Part shown: positions 1 to 6,581 of the stretch, piece after piece
How the letters are laid out: the number at the start of each line of letters is the position of its first letter
Position numbering within the stretch: the stretch's first letter is position 1
Assembly: GCA_900544845.1 (NCBI GenBank)
Contig: UQWV01000069.1
Location: 1 to 8,995, forward strand
Direction of reading: 5' to 3'
Length of the DNA stretch: 8,995 bases
Source: an uncultured Collinsella sp.
GTDB lineage: Bacteria; Actinomycetota; Coriobacteriia; Coriobacteriales; Coriobacteriaceae
Position numbers and translations under genes: made by a program
The notes under the pieces: generated by a model
Told to the model about the DNA's origin: nothing
The model's database searches: none
The model's input: the letters and a program-made list of their open reading frames with translations, nothing else

Positions 1-33
1 AACGAAGTCGAAGCCATGTGGGCCTACTACTAG
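1..33 (+). CDS. Possible 3' end of a gene entering from the left (partial)
   Basis: Frame 1 reads ten codons (N-E-V-E-A-M-W-A-Y-Y) and then TAG at 31-33. The codons are mostly C- or G-ending, as in native-looking genes of this window, and the stop lies exactly at the edge of the repeat cluster. If real, it is the C-terminus of a rightward gene convergent with the arc operon. Ten codons cannot identify a product, and an open frame this short can occur by chance. Confidence 0.3.
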   Translation, partial: NEVEAMWAYY

Positions 34-113
34 TCATTGGGGACAGACTTAAATGAGTGGTCATTGGGGACGCTCATGTTTGACTAGTCGTTTAAGAACG
101 TCCCCAATGACCA
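31..113. repeat. REP-like repeat cluster, three copies of a GTCATTGGGGAC unit
   Basis: The unit GTCATTGGGGAC occurs at 33-44 and 60-71 as a direct repeat with a 27-bp period, and in inverted orientation at 100-111. The arms 58-72 and 99-113 are perfect 15-bp inverted complements around a 26-nt loop. Copy 1 and inverted copy 3 also share the tail CTTAA after three variable bases. An 8-bp palindrome GACTAGTC lies at 82-89. Position in a 3' intergenic space, short size, and tandem plus inverted copies fit a REP or MITE-like element. Links to a REP-associated transposase are an inference; no transposase lies in this window. A partial copy occurs at 7284-7316. Confidence 0.6.
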
Positions 114-156
114 GGTAAATAGCAAAAGCCCCGCAGTCGGAGCGGACTGCGGGGCT
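114..156 (-). terminator. Rho-independent terminator of the arcDABC operon
   Basis: A perfect 12-bp GC-rich stem (127-138 with 145-156) encloses a 6-nt loop. Read leftward, the stem is followed by TTTTGCTATTT, the expected U-rich tail. Read rightward there is no T-run after the stem, so it should act on leftward transcripts. It lies about 65 bp beyond the arcC1 stop codon and probably ends the operon mRNA. Confidence 0.85.
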
Positions 157-175
157 CATGAAGATAGGCTAGTTT

Positions 176-199
176 GTGGGCGCCTTGCCTGGCGCCCAC
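176..199 (-). other. Hairpin in the arcC1 3' untranslated region
   Basis: A perfect 9-bp inverted repeat (GTGGGCGCC at 176-184 with GGCGCCCAC at 191-199) has a 6-nt loop and lies between the arcC1 stop and the terminator. No U-tract follows in either direction, so it is more likely a 3'-end stabilising structure than a terminator. The same hairpin is kept without change behind arcC2 (7381-7404). Confidence 0.6.
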
Positions 200-221
200 G
201 AGAGAGGCAATGGAGTAGAGG

Positions 222-1184
222 CTACTCGTGGATGCGGGTACCGGAGAGGCCGGCCATGGTCTCGGCGGCCTTGTCCAGGGCGCCGATGATGCAGGTGCGG
301 CCCTTGCGGGAGCGGGCGAACTTGATGGCGGCGCGGACCTTGGGCTCCATGGAACCCTTGCCGAACTGGCCCTCGTCGGCCAGGCGCTCGGCCTCGTCGG
401 CGGTGAGGTCCTCGAGCTCCTCCTGGTTGGGCTTGCCGAAGTTGATGGCGACATGCTCGACGGCGGTCAGCAGGAACAGAACGTCGGCGTCGCAGTCCTC
501 AGCCAGCAGCTCGCCGCCCAGGTCCTTGTCGATGACGGCGGGAACGCCCTTGTAGCAGCCCTTGTTCTCGTAGTCGCGGACGACGGGGATGCCGCCGCCA
601 CCGCAGGCGATGACGATGAATTCGTTGTCGAGCAGGTTGAGGATGGAATCAGCCTCGACGATCTTCTTGGGATCGGGGGAAGCGACAACGCGACGCCAGC
701 CGCGGCCGGAATCCTCGACGAAGACCTTGGAGGGGTCCTCGGCCATGAACTCCTTGGCCTGCTCCTCGGTGTAGAAGGGGCCGATCGGCTTGGTCGGGTT
801 CTTGAACGCGGGATCGTCCGGGTCGCACTCGATCTGGGTGACGACGGTTGCGGCGTGCCAGCGCTTATAGCGCTTGTGCATCTCGCGGCCGATGCCCTGC
901 TGCAGGTGATAGCCGATGTAGCCCTGGGACATGGCGCCGCACTCGGGCAGCGGCATCTCGGGGGTGCCGATGGCGTCGTGGGCGGCGGCGAAGGCGTTCT
1001 GGATCATGCCGACCTGCGGGCCGTTGCCGTGGGTGATGATGATCTCGTTGCCCTGCTCGATCAGGCCGAGGAGGGCGTGGGCGGTGTTGCTCACGGCCTC
1101 GATCTGCTCAACGGGGTTGTTGCCGAGGGCGTTGCCGCCGAGGGCGACGACGATACGATCGGGCTTACCGTAGGGTTTGGACAT
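222..1184 (-). CDS. arcC: Carbamate kinase, operon copy (ArcC1)
   Basis: Transfers phosphate from carbamoyl phosphate to ADP, giving ATP and carbamate, the energy-yielding last step of the ADI pathway in the cytoplasm. The 320-residue length is normal for the amino-acid-kinase-fold carbamate kinases. Family motifs in order are ALGGNAL (14-20), THGNGPQVG (51-59), SQGYIGY (86-92), KPIGPFY (132-138), RRVVASP (164-170), CGGGGIPV (194-201), VIDKDLG (217-223) and GSMEPK (277-282). The start follows TAAGGAGG, whose TAA is the arcB stop, so translation is probably coupled (10-bp gap). Base composition is much richer in GC than arcD, arcA and arcB (41 of 60 bases at 301-360). It is nearly identical to arcC2; the proteins differ only at residue 5 (Tyr here, Leu there). 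No frameshift or truncation is seen. Confidence 0.97.
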   Translation of the reverse strand: MSKPYGKPDRIVVALGGNALGNNPVEQIEAVSNTAHALLGLIEQGNEIIITHGNGPQVGMIQNAFAAAHDAIGTPEMPLPECGAMSQGYIGYHLQQGIGREMHKRYKRWHAATVVTQIECDPDDPAFKNPTKPIGPFYTEEQAKEFMAEDPSKVFVEDSGRGWRRVVASPDPKKIVEADSILNLLDNEFIVIACGGGGIPVVRDYENKGCYKGVPAVIDKDLGGELLAEDCDADVLFLLTAVEHVAINFGKPNQEELEDLTADEAERLADEGQFGKGSMEPKVRAAIKFARSRKGRTCIIGALDKAAETMAGLSGTRIHE

Positions 1185-1194
1185 GCGTGCCTCC

Positions 1195-2202
1195 TTATCG
1201 AAGAGTAGCGTACATCACAGCTTTAATGGTATGCATGCGGTTCTCTGCCTCTTGGAAGACGCGAGACTTATCGGACTCGAAGACCTCGTCGGTGACCTCC
1301 ATCTCGGTTACGCCGAACTTCTCCGCGATTTCCGCTCCGATGGTGGTCTTGGTATCGTGGAAGCTCGGGAGACAATGCATGAAGATAGCGTTGGGGTTTG
1401 CCTTCGCCATGACCTCCGAGGTTACGCGGTACGGGGAGAGCAGCTTGATACGGCTCTTCCAGAGCTCCTCAGCCTGGCCCATGCCAACCCAGACATCGGT
1501 GTAAATAACATCGGCATCCTTTACGCCTTCATCGATGTTGTCAGTAAGCTGAATGGTGCAGCCATTTTCCTCGGCGATCTTCTGGCAAGTCTCAAGCAGC
1601 TCGGGATCAAAGTGGGTAGCGCCCTCAACATCGCCCTTCGGCCCACAAGAGCAGAAGTTGATGCCGAGCTTAGCGCAGATCACCATGAGGGAATCGCTTA
1701 CATTGCCCTGCTCCTTGCCGAGATAGGTCAGCTTGAGGCCACGCGTGTCACCGAATTCCTCGCGCATCGTAAGGATATCCGCCAAAGCCTGGGTCGGGTG
1801 ATACTCATTGGTGAGACCATTCCACACGGGAACGCCGGCTTTATCGGCAAGCTCCTCAACAATGGACTGGTCAGAGCCACGATACTCGATACCGTCGTAC
1901 ATGCGACCAAGCACGCGGGCGGTATCCTCAATGGACTCCTTTTTGCCCATCTGCGACGAACCGGGATCAAGGTAGGTTACACCTAAGCCGAGATCCATAC
2001 CGCCCACCTCAAAAGCGCAGCGCGTACGCGTCGAAGTCTTTTCAAACAGCAGAACGATGTTCTTGCCCTCAAGATAACGATGGGGAGCGCCCATGCGCTT
2101 GAGATTCTTAAAGTCCCTCGAAAGCTCGAGCATATACTCGATCTCCTCGGTAGTGAAATCGAGCAGGGTCAGAAAACTACGACCAGAAAGATTCAGTGCC
2201 AT
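1195..2202 (-). CDS. arcB: Ornithine carbamoyltransferase, catabolic (ArcB)
   Basis: In the ADI pathway it runs in the phosphorolytic direction, citrulline plus phosphate to ornithine plus carbamoyl phosphate. The 335 residues match the family's usual length. The carbamoyl-phosphate loop STRTR lies at 57-61 and HPTQ at 135-138, with DVWVGMG at 236-242 and FMHCLPSFHD at 274-283. The catalytic HCLP cysteine (277) and the ornithine-binding Asp 236 are present, but the usual SMG loop reads GMG: Gly 240 replaces the serine that contacts ornithine in characterised enzymes. The surrounding HCLP region is typical of ornithine rather than putrescine carbamoyltransferases. The start has GAAAGGA about 7 nt upstream. 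The catabolic role is inferred from position between arcA and arcC. Confidence 0.95.
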   Translation of the reverse strand: MALNLSGRSFLTLLDFTTEEIEYMLELSRDFKNLKRMGAPHRYLEGKNIVLLFEKTSTRTRCAFEVGGMDLGLGVTYLDPGSSQMGKKESIEDTARVLGRMYDGIEYRGSDQSIVEELADKAGVPVWNGLTNEYHPTQALADILTMREEFGDTRGLKLTYLGKEQGNVSDSLMVICAKLGINFCSCGPKGDVEGATHFDPELLETCQKIAEENGCTIQLTDNIDEGVKDADVIYTDVWVGMGQAEELWKSRIKLLSPYRVTSEVMAKANPNAIFMHCLPSFHDTKTTIGAEIAEKFGVTEMEVTDEVFESDKSRVFQEAENRMHTIKAVMYATLR

Positions 2203-2234
2203 GATAGGTTCCTTTCATTATTTACCTAATTGAT

Positions 2235-2273
2235 GAGTGCGCGGCGCGCGAAGAACGCGCATCCGCGCATCTC
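2235..2273 (-). other. Strong intercistronic hairpin between arcA and arcB
   Basis: TGCGCGG (2238-2244) pairs with CCGCGCA (2263-2269), and inside it GCGCG (2246-2250) pairs with CGCGC (2256-2260) around the loop AAGAA. The outer GAG/CTC extends the stem past one bulged base. It fills most of the 85-bp arcA-arcB gap. No U-tract follows on the leftward strand, so it is not a classical terminator; mRNA processing, stabilisation of the upstream message or partial attenuation are possible. Confidence 0.65.
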
Positions 2274-2287
2274 GGGCCAGAACGGTA

Positions 2288-3532
2288 TTAAATCTCTTCG
2301 CGCCAGAACGGCATGGTCATGCAGCGCGGGCCACCACGACCACGAGACAGCTCTTCGGAAGGAGCAACCAACAGCTCAACGCCCGCCTTATAAAGCGCAT
2401 CATTAGTAACAACGTTGCGCTCATAGACGCACACCTTACCCGGCGCAACAGCAAGCGTGTTGGAACCATCGTTCCACTGCTCACGGGATGCCTCGATCGG
2501 ATCGCCGGCGCCACATTCGATCATCGTGATATGGTCGATACCGGTTGCCATTTCAAGAATCTGCTGAATCGTCCCCTCGATCTCCTCGATACAGACCTCG
2601 CCATCCGAATCGCCCTTGGTGAGTCGATAGGCACGAAGCGTCTCGTAGATACCGGGGTAGACGGTAAACTTATCGTAATCAACCTGAGTACAAACCGTAT
2701 CAAGATGCATATAGGCATAGCCGTGGGGGATCTTGATGGCAAATACCTGCTCGATCTCGGACTCGCCCTTGCCCCAGAACAGATTCTTGGCAAGCTGGTC
2801 GATGGCCGCGGTCTGGGTACGCTCGGAAATACCGATTGCAAGCGTGGTGGCGTTAATGTTCAGAACGTCGCCGCCTTCGATATGCCAATCGCTATTGTGG
2901 TCGTACCAAAGCGGAGCCCCAGCATAATCAGGATGGTGGCGCATGATGGTCTCATAGAATACGACCTCACGGTTGCGCTGATGCCAGTACATGCGGTTCA
3001 TCATCGCACCCTTGCCGACCACAGCGATCGGATCACGCGAGAAGTAGGAAGCGGGCATCGGGAACAAGACCATTTCGTCGGGCTTCAGCTCGTCGCTATC
3101 CATGGCCGCAAGGGAACCGCCCACATGCGGAATCTCGAGATCGCGTACGTAAAGGCCGCCCATAGCGGTAAGGACAAACTCTTTGTTGTCCTTGATGGAG
3201 TCGAGCTTCTCCACGACTGCCTGACGAAGCGCCAGGTTCTCGATCTTGGCCTCGGGAATGAACTTGCTCATAAACTCGGCACGAGAACCCTCAACCTGAT
3301 CGAAAGTCTCGGCAAGCAAGTCCTCCATATAGACGACCTCAGCGCCAGCACCGCGAAGAAGATCAGTAAACTCGTCATGCTCTCGCTGGGCATACTCGAG
3401 ATAAAACGCGTCATGAATCCAGGCGCGCTCAAAATCCTCCGCCTTCATGTTTACCAGGTCCAAGCCCGGTCGGTGCACGCATACCTTCTTGAGGGCACCA
3501 ATTTCGCTATGAACGTTCAGACCTTTGCTCAT
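2288..3532 (-). CDS. arcA: Arginine deiminase (ArcA)
   Basis: Hydrolyses L-arginine to L-citrulline and ammonia, the first step of the pathway. Numbered from the first of two adjacent ATGs (3535), the protein has 415 residues, the family norm. All core catalytic residues of the guanidino-modifying fold are visible: Asp 168 in FSRD, Glu 220 in HIEGGD, His 277 and Asp 279 in MHLDT, and nucleophile Cys 405 in GRGGPRC. The carboxylate-binding arginines are in RNRE (187-190) and SERT (237-240). One deviation is PASYFSRD (161-168), where the family usually has an Asn in P-N-x-x-F-x-R-D. The second ATG (3532) is preferred because AAAGGA lies 6 nt before it and only 3 nt before the first. It follows arcD by about 65 bp and precedes arcB by 85 bp. 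Confidence 0.96.
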   Translation of the reverse strand: MSKGLNVHSEIGALKKVCVHRPGLDLVNMKAEDFERAWIHDAFYLEYAQREHDEFTDLLRGAGAEVVYMEDLLAETFDQVEGSRAEFMSKFIPEAKIENLALRQAVVEKLDSIKDNKEFVLTAMGGLYVRDLEIPHVGGSLAAMDSDELKPDEMVLFPMPASYFSRDPIAVVGKGAMMNRMYWHQRNREVVFYETIMRHHPDYAGAPLWYDHNSDWHIEGGDVLNINATTLAIGISERTQTAAIDQLAKNLFWGKGESEIEQVFAIKIPHGYAYMHLDTVCTQVDYDKFTVYPGIYETLRAYRLTKGDSDGEVCIEEIEGTIQQILEMATGIDHITMIECGAGDPIEASREQWNDGSNTLAVAPGKVCVYERNVVTNDALYKAGVELLVAPSEELSRGRGGPRCMTMPFWREEI

Positions 3533-3599
3533 CATCGTTCCTTTCTGGATTAGAGCTCAATTGTTATTGCAATGGCTTACAAAGTTGTCGTTTCGTTTG

Positions 3600-5036
3600 C
3601 TAGACAATCGGAAGCAGACCGGATACCGCGGTAAATACGAGACAGACCGCACTGACCACAAGGAAGAACTTCCAGGAAACTCGCCACCACTGGCCAAGAG
3701 AGATCTTGCAAACACCAAGACCGGCGACAAGCATTGCGCTGGTGGGGGAAATCAGCGACATCGCTGCAGATCCCATCGAAAGGCCAGTAACCGCAGCTTC
3801 TGGATTTAGCCCCATGAGCTCAACCAGAGGCCCAAAGATGGGGATGGTGAGCGCCGCGATGCCCGAAGAGCTGGGAACCAGAATCGAAAGCAAGTTGTCA
3901 ACGACATACAAAATGCTGGTAAAGAGAACAGGGGGGATTCCGGCAAGGCCAGTCGCAAGAGCGTTTAGGACCGTATCGATAATCAAGCCATCGTTGGCGA
4001 TAACCAAAATGCCTCGAGCAAGACCGACCACGACCGCAGAGAAAACAAAGTCGCCCAAACCCTTAACAAACTCTGTAGCAATCTCCTTCTCGCTCATGCC
4101 CGATACGATGCCAGACAGGAGCGCCATAGCCATAAAGACTGCAGAGATCTCGTTCATATACCAGCCCTGGGTGACAAGACCCCAGACAATGGCGACGATT
4201 CCAAGCACGAATACGATGATTACGGCCTTCTGGCGCCCGGTGAAATCGGCTTCGAGCAGCTCGTCATTTGATGCATGCTCTTTGCGCTTCTCGATATCAT
4301 CAGCGTAAGCAATCGAGGACTCGGGGTTCTTCTTCACCCTTCGAGCGTACAACACGACCCAGGCAATAGCGATGGCGGTCAGCACAACAAGGGCAACAAC
4401 GCGAAGCCAGAGCTGGGGATTACCCTGGATATTCAGAATTCCCTGAGCAATCAAAACATTGAAGGGGTTGACCGTCGATGCGATATAGCCAATACGGGCG
4501 CCAACGAACACGATCATAAAGGCCGTAATGGAGTCATACCCCATAGCCATAACAATCGGCAGCAAGATGGCAAAAAATGGAAGGGTCTCCTCCGCCATGC
4601 CGAACGTGCTACCGCCCAGCGCAAAAACCGCCATCAAAATCGGAATAATCAGGATGTCTTTACTCTTGAACTTCTTAACGATGCGCGCCACGCCGTTGGT
4701 GATAGCTCCAGTGGCAGTAATGACCTGAAAGGATCCGCCGACAATCAGAATAAAGGCAACGACCTCAACTGCCTGCTGAATTCCCACCGCAGGAGCCTCG
4801 AGCACATCGAACAGGCCTTGCTTCAGGTCAACCTCAGCGCCGTCTTCGTCCGCATAAACCTTTTCAACGGACTCATATGTTCCAGCAACAGTGACCTCGC
4901 GTCCGTTGAGCTCCTGCCTCTCAAACGAGCCGGAGGGAACGATCCACGTAAGAGCTGCGGTCAACACCATGAGAATGAAGATAATGGTGTAGACGTGCGG
5001 AATTCGTAGCCCACGTTTCTTTTGCACTTCGGCCAT
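3600..5036 (-). CDS. arcD: YfcC/ArcD-family basic amino acid antiporter, probable arginine/ornithine exchanger
   Basis: An inner-membrane protein of 478 residues with many hydrophobic segments, among them about 15-35, 89-111, 127-145, 151-166, 170-187, 210-230, 269-289 and 453-475. The N-terminal WIVPSGSFER (31-40), followed by a polar extracytoplasmic stretch with AGTYESV (51-57), is typical of the YfcC family, which includes the ArcD exchangers of several Firmicutes. Conserved loops FGMAEE (145-150), TVNPFN (188-193) and VPSSSG (387-392) resemble the re-entrant regions of related carriers. As first gene of the operon it probably supplies arginine in exchange for ornithine; the substrate is inferred from gene context. 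AAAGGAGG lies 4 nt before the ATG. Base composition is lower in GC than arcC (28 of 60 at 4501-4560). Confidence 0.9.
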   Translation of the reverse strand: MAEVQKKRGLRIPHVYTIIFILMVLTAALTWIVPSGSFERQELNGREVTVAGTYESVEKVYADEDGAEVDLKQGLFDVLEAPAVGIQQAVEVVAFILIVGGSFQVITATGAITNGVARIVKKFKSKDILIIPILMAVFALGGSTFGMAEETLPFFAILLPIVMAMGYDSITAFMIVFVGARIGYIASTVNPFNVLIAQGILNIQGNPQLWLRVVALVVLTAIAIAWVVLYARRVKKNPESSIAYADDIEKRKEHASNDELLEADFTGRQKAVIIVFVLGIVAIVWGLVTQGWYMNEISAVFMAMALLSGIVSGMSEKEIATEFVKGLGDFVFSAVVVGLARGILVIANDGLIIDTVLNALATGLAGIPPVLFTSILYVVDNLLSILVPSSSGIAALTIPIFGPLVELMGLNPEAAVTGLSMGSAAMSLISPTSAMLVAGLGVCKISLGQWWRVSWKFFLVVSAVCLVFTAVSGLLPIV

Positions 5037-5162
5037 TATGCCTCCTTTAGTTTGCAGGTTTTCGATACGAGCTTTTCGCCGGCAACCTTATTATTCGGTT
5101 TTCACGCCAGTTGACATTAGATATTTATGCGAATGGATAGTATTAAAAGGCAGACGGGCTTT

Positions 5163-5191
5163 AGTTGATATATAAGCTCAATTATCGAACT
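5163..5191. promoter_or_regulatory. Imperfect dyad, possible operator half of a double site
   Basis: AGTTGATA (5163-5170) faces TATCGAACT (5183-5191), whose complement is AGTTCGATA: the same arm with one inserted base. Its centre is about 26 bp from that of the next dyad, and the TTGATA half-sites of the two dyads start exactly 30 bp apart, close to three helical turns. This fits two bound dimers on one face of the DNA, but no binding protein is shown. Confidence 0.4.
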
Positions 5192-5192
5192 A

Positions 5193-5213
5193 AATTGATA
5201 TTTTTTATCAATT
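5193..5213. promoter_or_regulatory. Perfect 8-bp dyad AATTGATA-N5-TATCAATT, candidate operator
   Basis: AATTGATA (5193-5200) and TATCAATT (5206-5213) are perfect inverted complements around TTTTT. The inner TTGAT and ATCAA look like FNR/ANR half-sites, but their spacing is 7 rather than 4 bp, so an FNR site is not claimed. A 21-bp symmetric site in the divergent promoter region is a natural target for a dimeric regulator; the neighbouring XRE protein is the obvious candidate (inference). Confidence 0.5.
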
Positions 5214-5332
5214 GGTGACTTTCAATCAAGAGCTTAAGCCGTCCACCGATACCCACAACATACTCACTTAAACTTCTCCCAGCAGAACGATAATTGACAT
5301 CAGTCATCATCCGAATTAAAGCGAGCGTTCTA

Positions 5333-6580
5333 ATGCCAATTCATGTCACCAGCGAAATCGGTAAGCTTAAACAGGCCCTTTTATATCGACCCGGTATCGA
5401 AACCCAAAACTATCCCGAAGGCCATTTTGGCCAAGTTTTTAGCCTAAGACCATCGAGCAGCCTATTTGACTTGGATAGAGCCCTAGCTGAGTGTGATGCC
5501 TATACCTCAGTGCTCGAGCATGAAGGCGTAGAGGTTCTGTATCTCGACCAACTTCTTATAGAAGCGCTTGACTCGTGCCCCGAAGCTCGAGCATCTTTTG
5601 TCGATTCCTTTGTCGATGAATGCGGCGCGATTGGCGCCGAGTTGCAGCAAGCAGTCCGCGAGCATCTTGAACACACCCGATCGGCGCAGGAGCTCGTCTC
5701 GGCATCGATTGGCGGCATCCGCCACGGGCAAGTTACATACTGCTTCGACGGCGGGGACAGACTCGCCGAATTAACCGGCGAGGCCTATGCCCCTGACGAG
5801 CTGCTCGTTAGCCCATTAAACACCATGTGGTTCGTGCGCGACCCGGTAAGCACCATCGGCTCCGGCATCTCCTTCAACCACATGTATTGGCCCGAGCGCA
5901 ATCGCGAAGTAGCGCTCTACCAAACGATTTTTAAATACCATCCCAATTTCAAGGACACGCCCTCGTTTTATCGTCACGATTCGACCTTCCATATTGAAGG
6001 GGGCGATATCATCAATCTTGATGCTCATAATGTCGCAGTCGGCATCTCTCAGAGAACCGAATCTGCAGCCATCGATATGCTCGCTCGTACCCTCCTGTGG
6101 AATCCCGACTCGAGCATCGACGCCGTATGGGCAATTGAGGTACCCGAGCGGAGCCTGTGTATCCATCTTGATACGTACCTAAGCCGGGTCGACTACGATA
6201 CTTTTGTTGTCGACCCCCAGCTACTCGCGGAATCTCACTCTTATCAGATTACGCGAAATCGAGCAGAGAATCTCTGCCAGATTCACGCCGTCGAAAAAGG
6301 AGTCAAGGAGGCGCTGGCCGCCGCGCTCGGCATACCCGAGCTTCGTTTTATTCCCTGCGGTGGATCTAATCCCAATTTGGCAGAAAAAGAGTGCACGAAT
6401 AACGCAGCCAGTGTGCTGTGCCTCCGACCGGGCAAAGTCTGTGTCTATGAAGAGAATCAAGCGACGAACGCTGCTCTTGAACAGGCCGGAATCAATCTTG
6501 TTCCCATTTCCATACACGAGCTGACAAACGGCTTTGGCGGGCCCAACTGTTTGTGCTTGCCACTTAGGCGTGATGAATAA
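5333..6580 (+). CDS. Second, divergent arginine deiminase-family protein (ArcA2)
   Basis: A paralogue of ArcA of the same family, 415 residues from the chosen ATG. That start was picked because its N-terminus aligns with ArcA (HVTSEIG against NVHSEIG) and a weak GAG lies 7 nt upstream; an in-frame TTG at 5294 would add 13 unconserved residues. The core catalytic set is intact: Asp 170 (FVRD), Glu 222 (HIEGGD), His 278 and Asp 280 (HLDT), and Cys 406. RNRE (189-192) and the Arg of SQRT (239-242) are also kept, so an arginine-like substrate is likely. The loop before the nucleophile is changed: GFGGPNC instead of GRGGPRC, with Phe 401 at the position of the conserved Arg (401 in Pseudomonas ADI) and Asn 405 before Cys. 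Overall it is strongly diverged from ArcA. It is divergent from arcDABC and probably cotranscribed with the regulator that starts 1 bp after its stop. Base composition is about 50% GC in the sample 5461-5520. It may be an active isozyme, an enzyme for a modified guanidino substrate, or an arginine-binding partner of the regulator. Confidence 0.88.
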   Translation: MPIHVTSEIGKLKQALLYRPGIETQNYPEGHFGQVFSLRPSSSLFDLDRALAECDAYTSVLEHEGVEVLYLDQLLIEALDSCPEARASFVDSFVDECGAIGAELQQAVREHLEHTRSAQELVSASIGGIRHGQVTYCFDGGDRLAELTGEAYAPDELLVSPLNTMWFVRDPVSTIGSGISFNHMYWPERNREVALYQTIFKYHPNFKDTPSFYRHDSTFHIEGGDIINLDAHNVAVGISQRTESAAIDMLARTLLWNPDSSIDAVWAIEVPERSLCIHLDTYLSRVDYDTFVVDPQLLAESHSYQITRNRAENLCQIHAVEKGVKEALAAALGIPELRFIPCGGSNPNLAEKECTNNAASVLCLRPGKVCVYEENQATNAALEQAGINLVPISIHELTNGFGGPNCLCLPLRRDE

Positions 6581-6581
6581 C

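Larger units (their letters stand above)
79..1151. repeat. Long direct repeat, copy A (arcC1 plus 3' flank)
   Basis: This segment matches 7284-8356 at an offset of 7205 bp. By base-by-base reading, 208-1151 is identical to 7413-8356 (944 bp, no mismatch). Between 80 and 207 there are five substitutions (112, 117, 133, 165, 207). Homology stops at the left near 79, inside the REP-like cluster. On the right it weakens through the first codons of arcC1: eight mismatches between 1152 and 1184. It contains the intrinsic terminator, a second hairpin and almost all of arcC1. Confidence 0.95.
5037..5332. promoter_or_regulatory. Divergent intergenic region controlling arcDABC and arcA2-xre
   Basis: This 296-bp gene-free stretch lies between the divergent starts of arcD and arcA2 and must hold promoters for both. 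It is markedly AT-rich between 5110 and 5220. Perfect TTGACA hexamers occur on the + strand at 5111-5116 and 5294-5299, but neither has a good -10 at 16-18 bp. No clean sigma-70 promoter was recognised on the - strand. The most ordered part is the pair of dyads at 5163-5213. No ArgR-type ARG box or exact FNR site (TTGAT N4 ATCAA) was found. Confidence 0.7.

Noticed and set aside
228..1208. Long rightward open frame antisense to arcC1 (and its twin at 7433-8428)
   Set aside because: Both mirror the GC-biased codon positions of arcC on the other strand. The product is low-complexity, rich in Gly, Leu, Asp and Ala, and arcC has every expected motif.
2237..3553. 438-codon rightward open frame antisense to arcA
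   Set aside because: It lies over a complete arginine deiminase gene with all catalytic residues, and has no recognisable domain or ribosome binding site.
4275..5009. Rightward open frame antisense to arcD
   Set aside because: Polar, Asn/Gln/His-rich translation opposite a complete membrane carrier gene; a typical shadow of hydrophobic codons.
5111..5141. TTGACA with a downstream GATAGT as arcA2 promoter
   Set aside because: The hexamer is perfect, but the best -10 is 19 bp away and matches only 4 of 6. Recorded as unproven.
5195..5211. FNR/ANR box, expected for an anaerobically induced arc operon
   Set aside because: TTGAT and ATCAA are separated by 7 bp instead of the canonical 4.
5294..5322. 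TTGACA just before arcA2 driving a leaderless transcript, or TTG at 5294 as start codon
   Set aside because: The -10 at 17 bp matches 3 of 6, and the extra 13 residues have no counterpart in ArcA, whose N-terminus aligns from the ATG at 5333.
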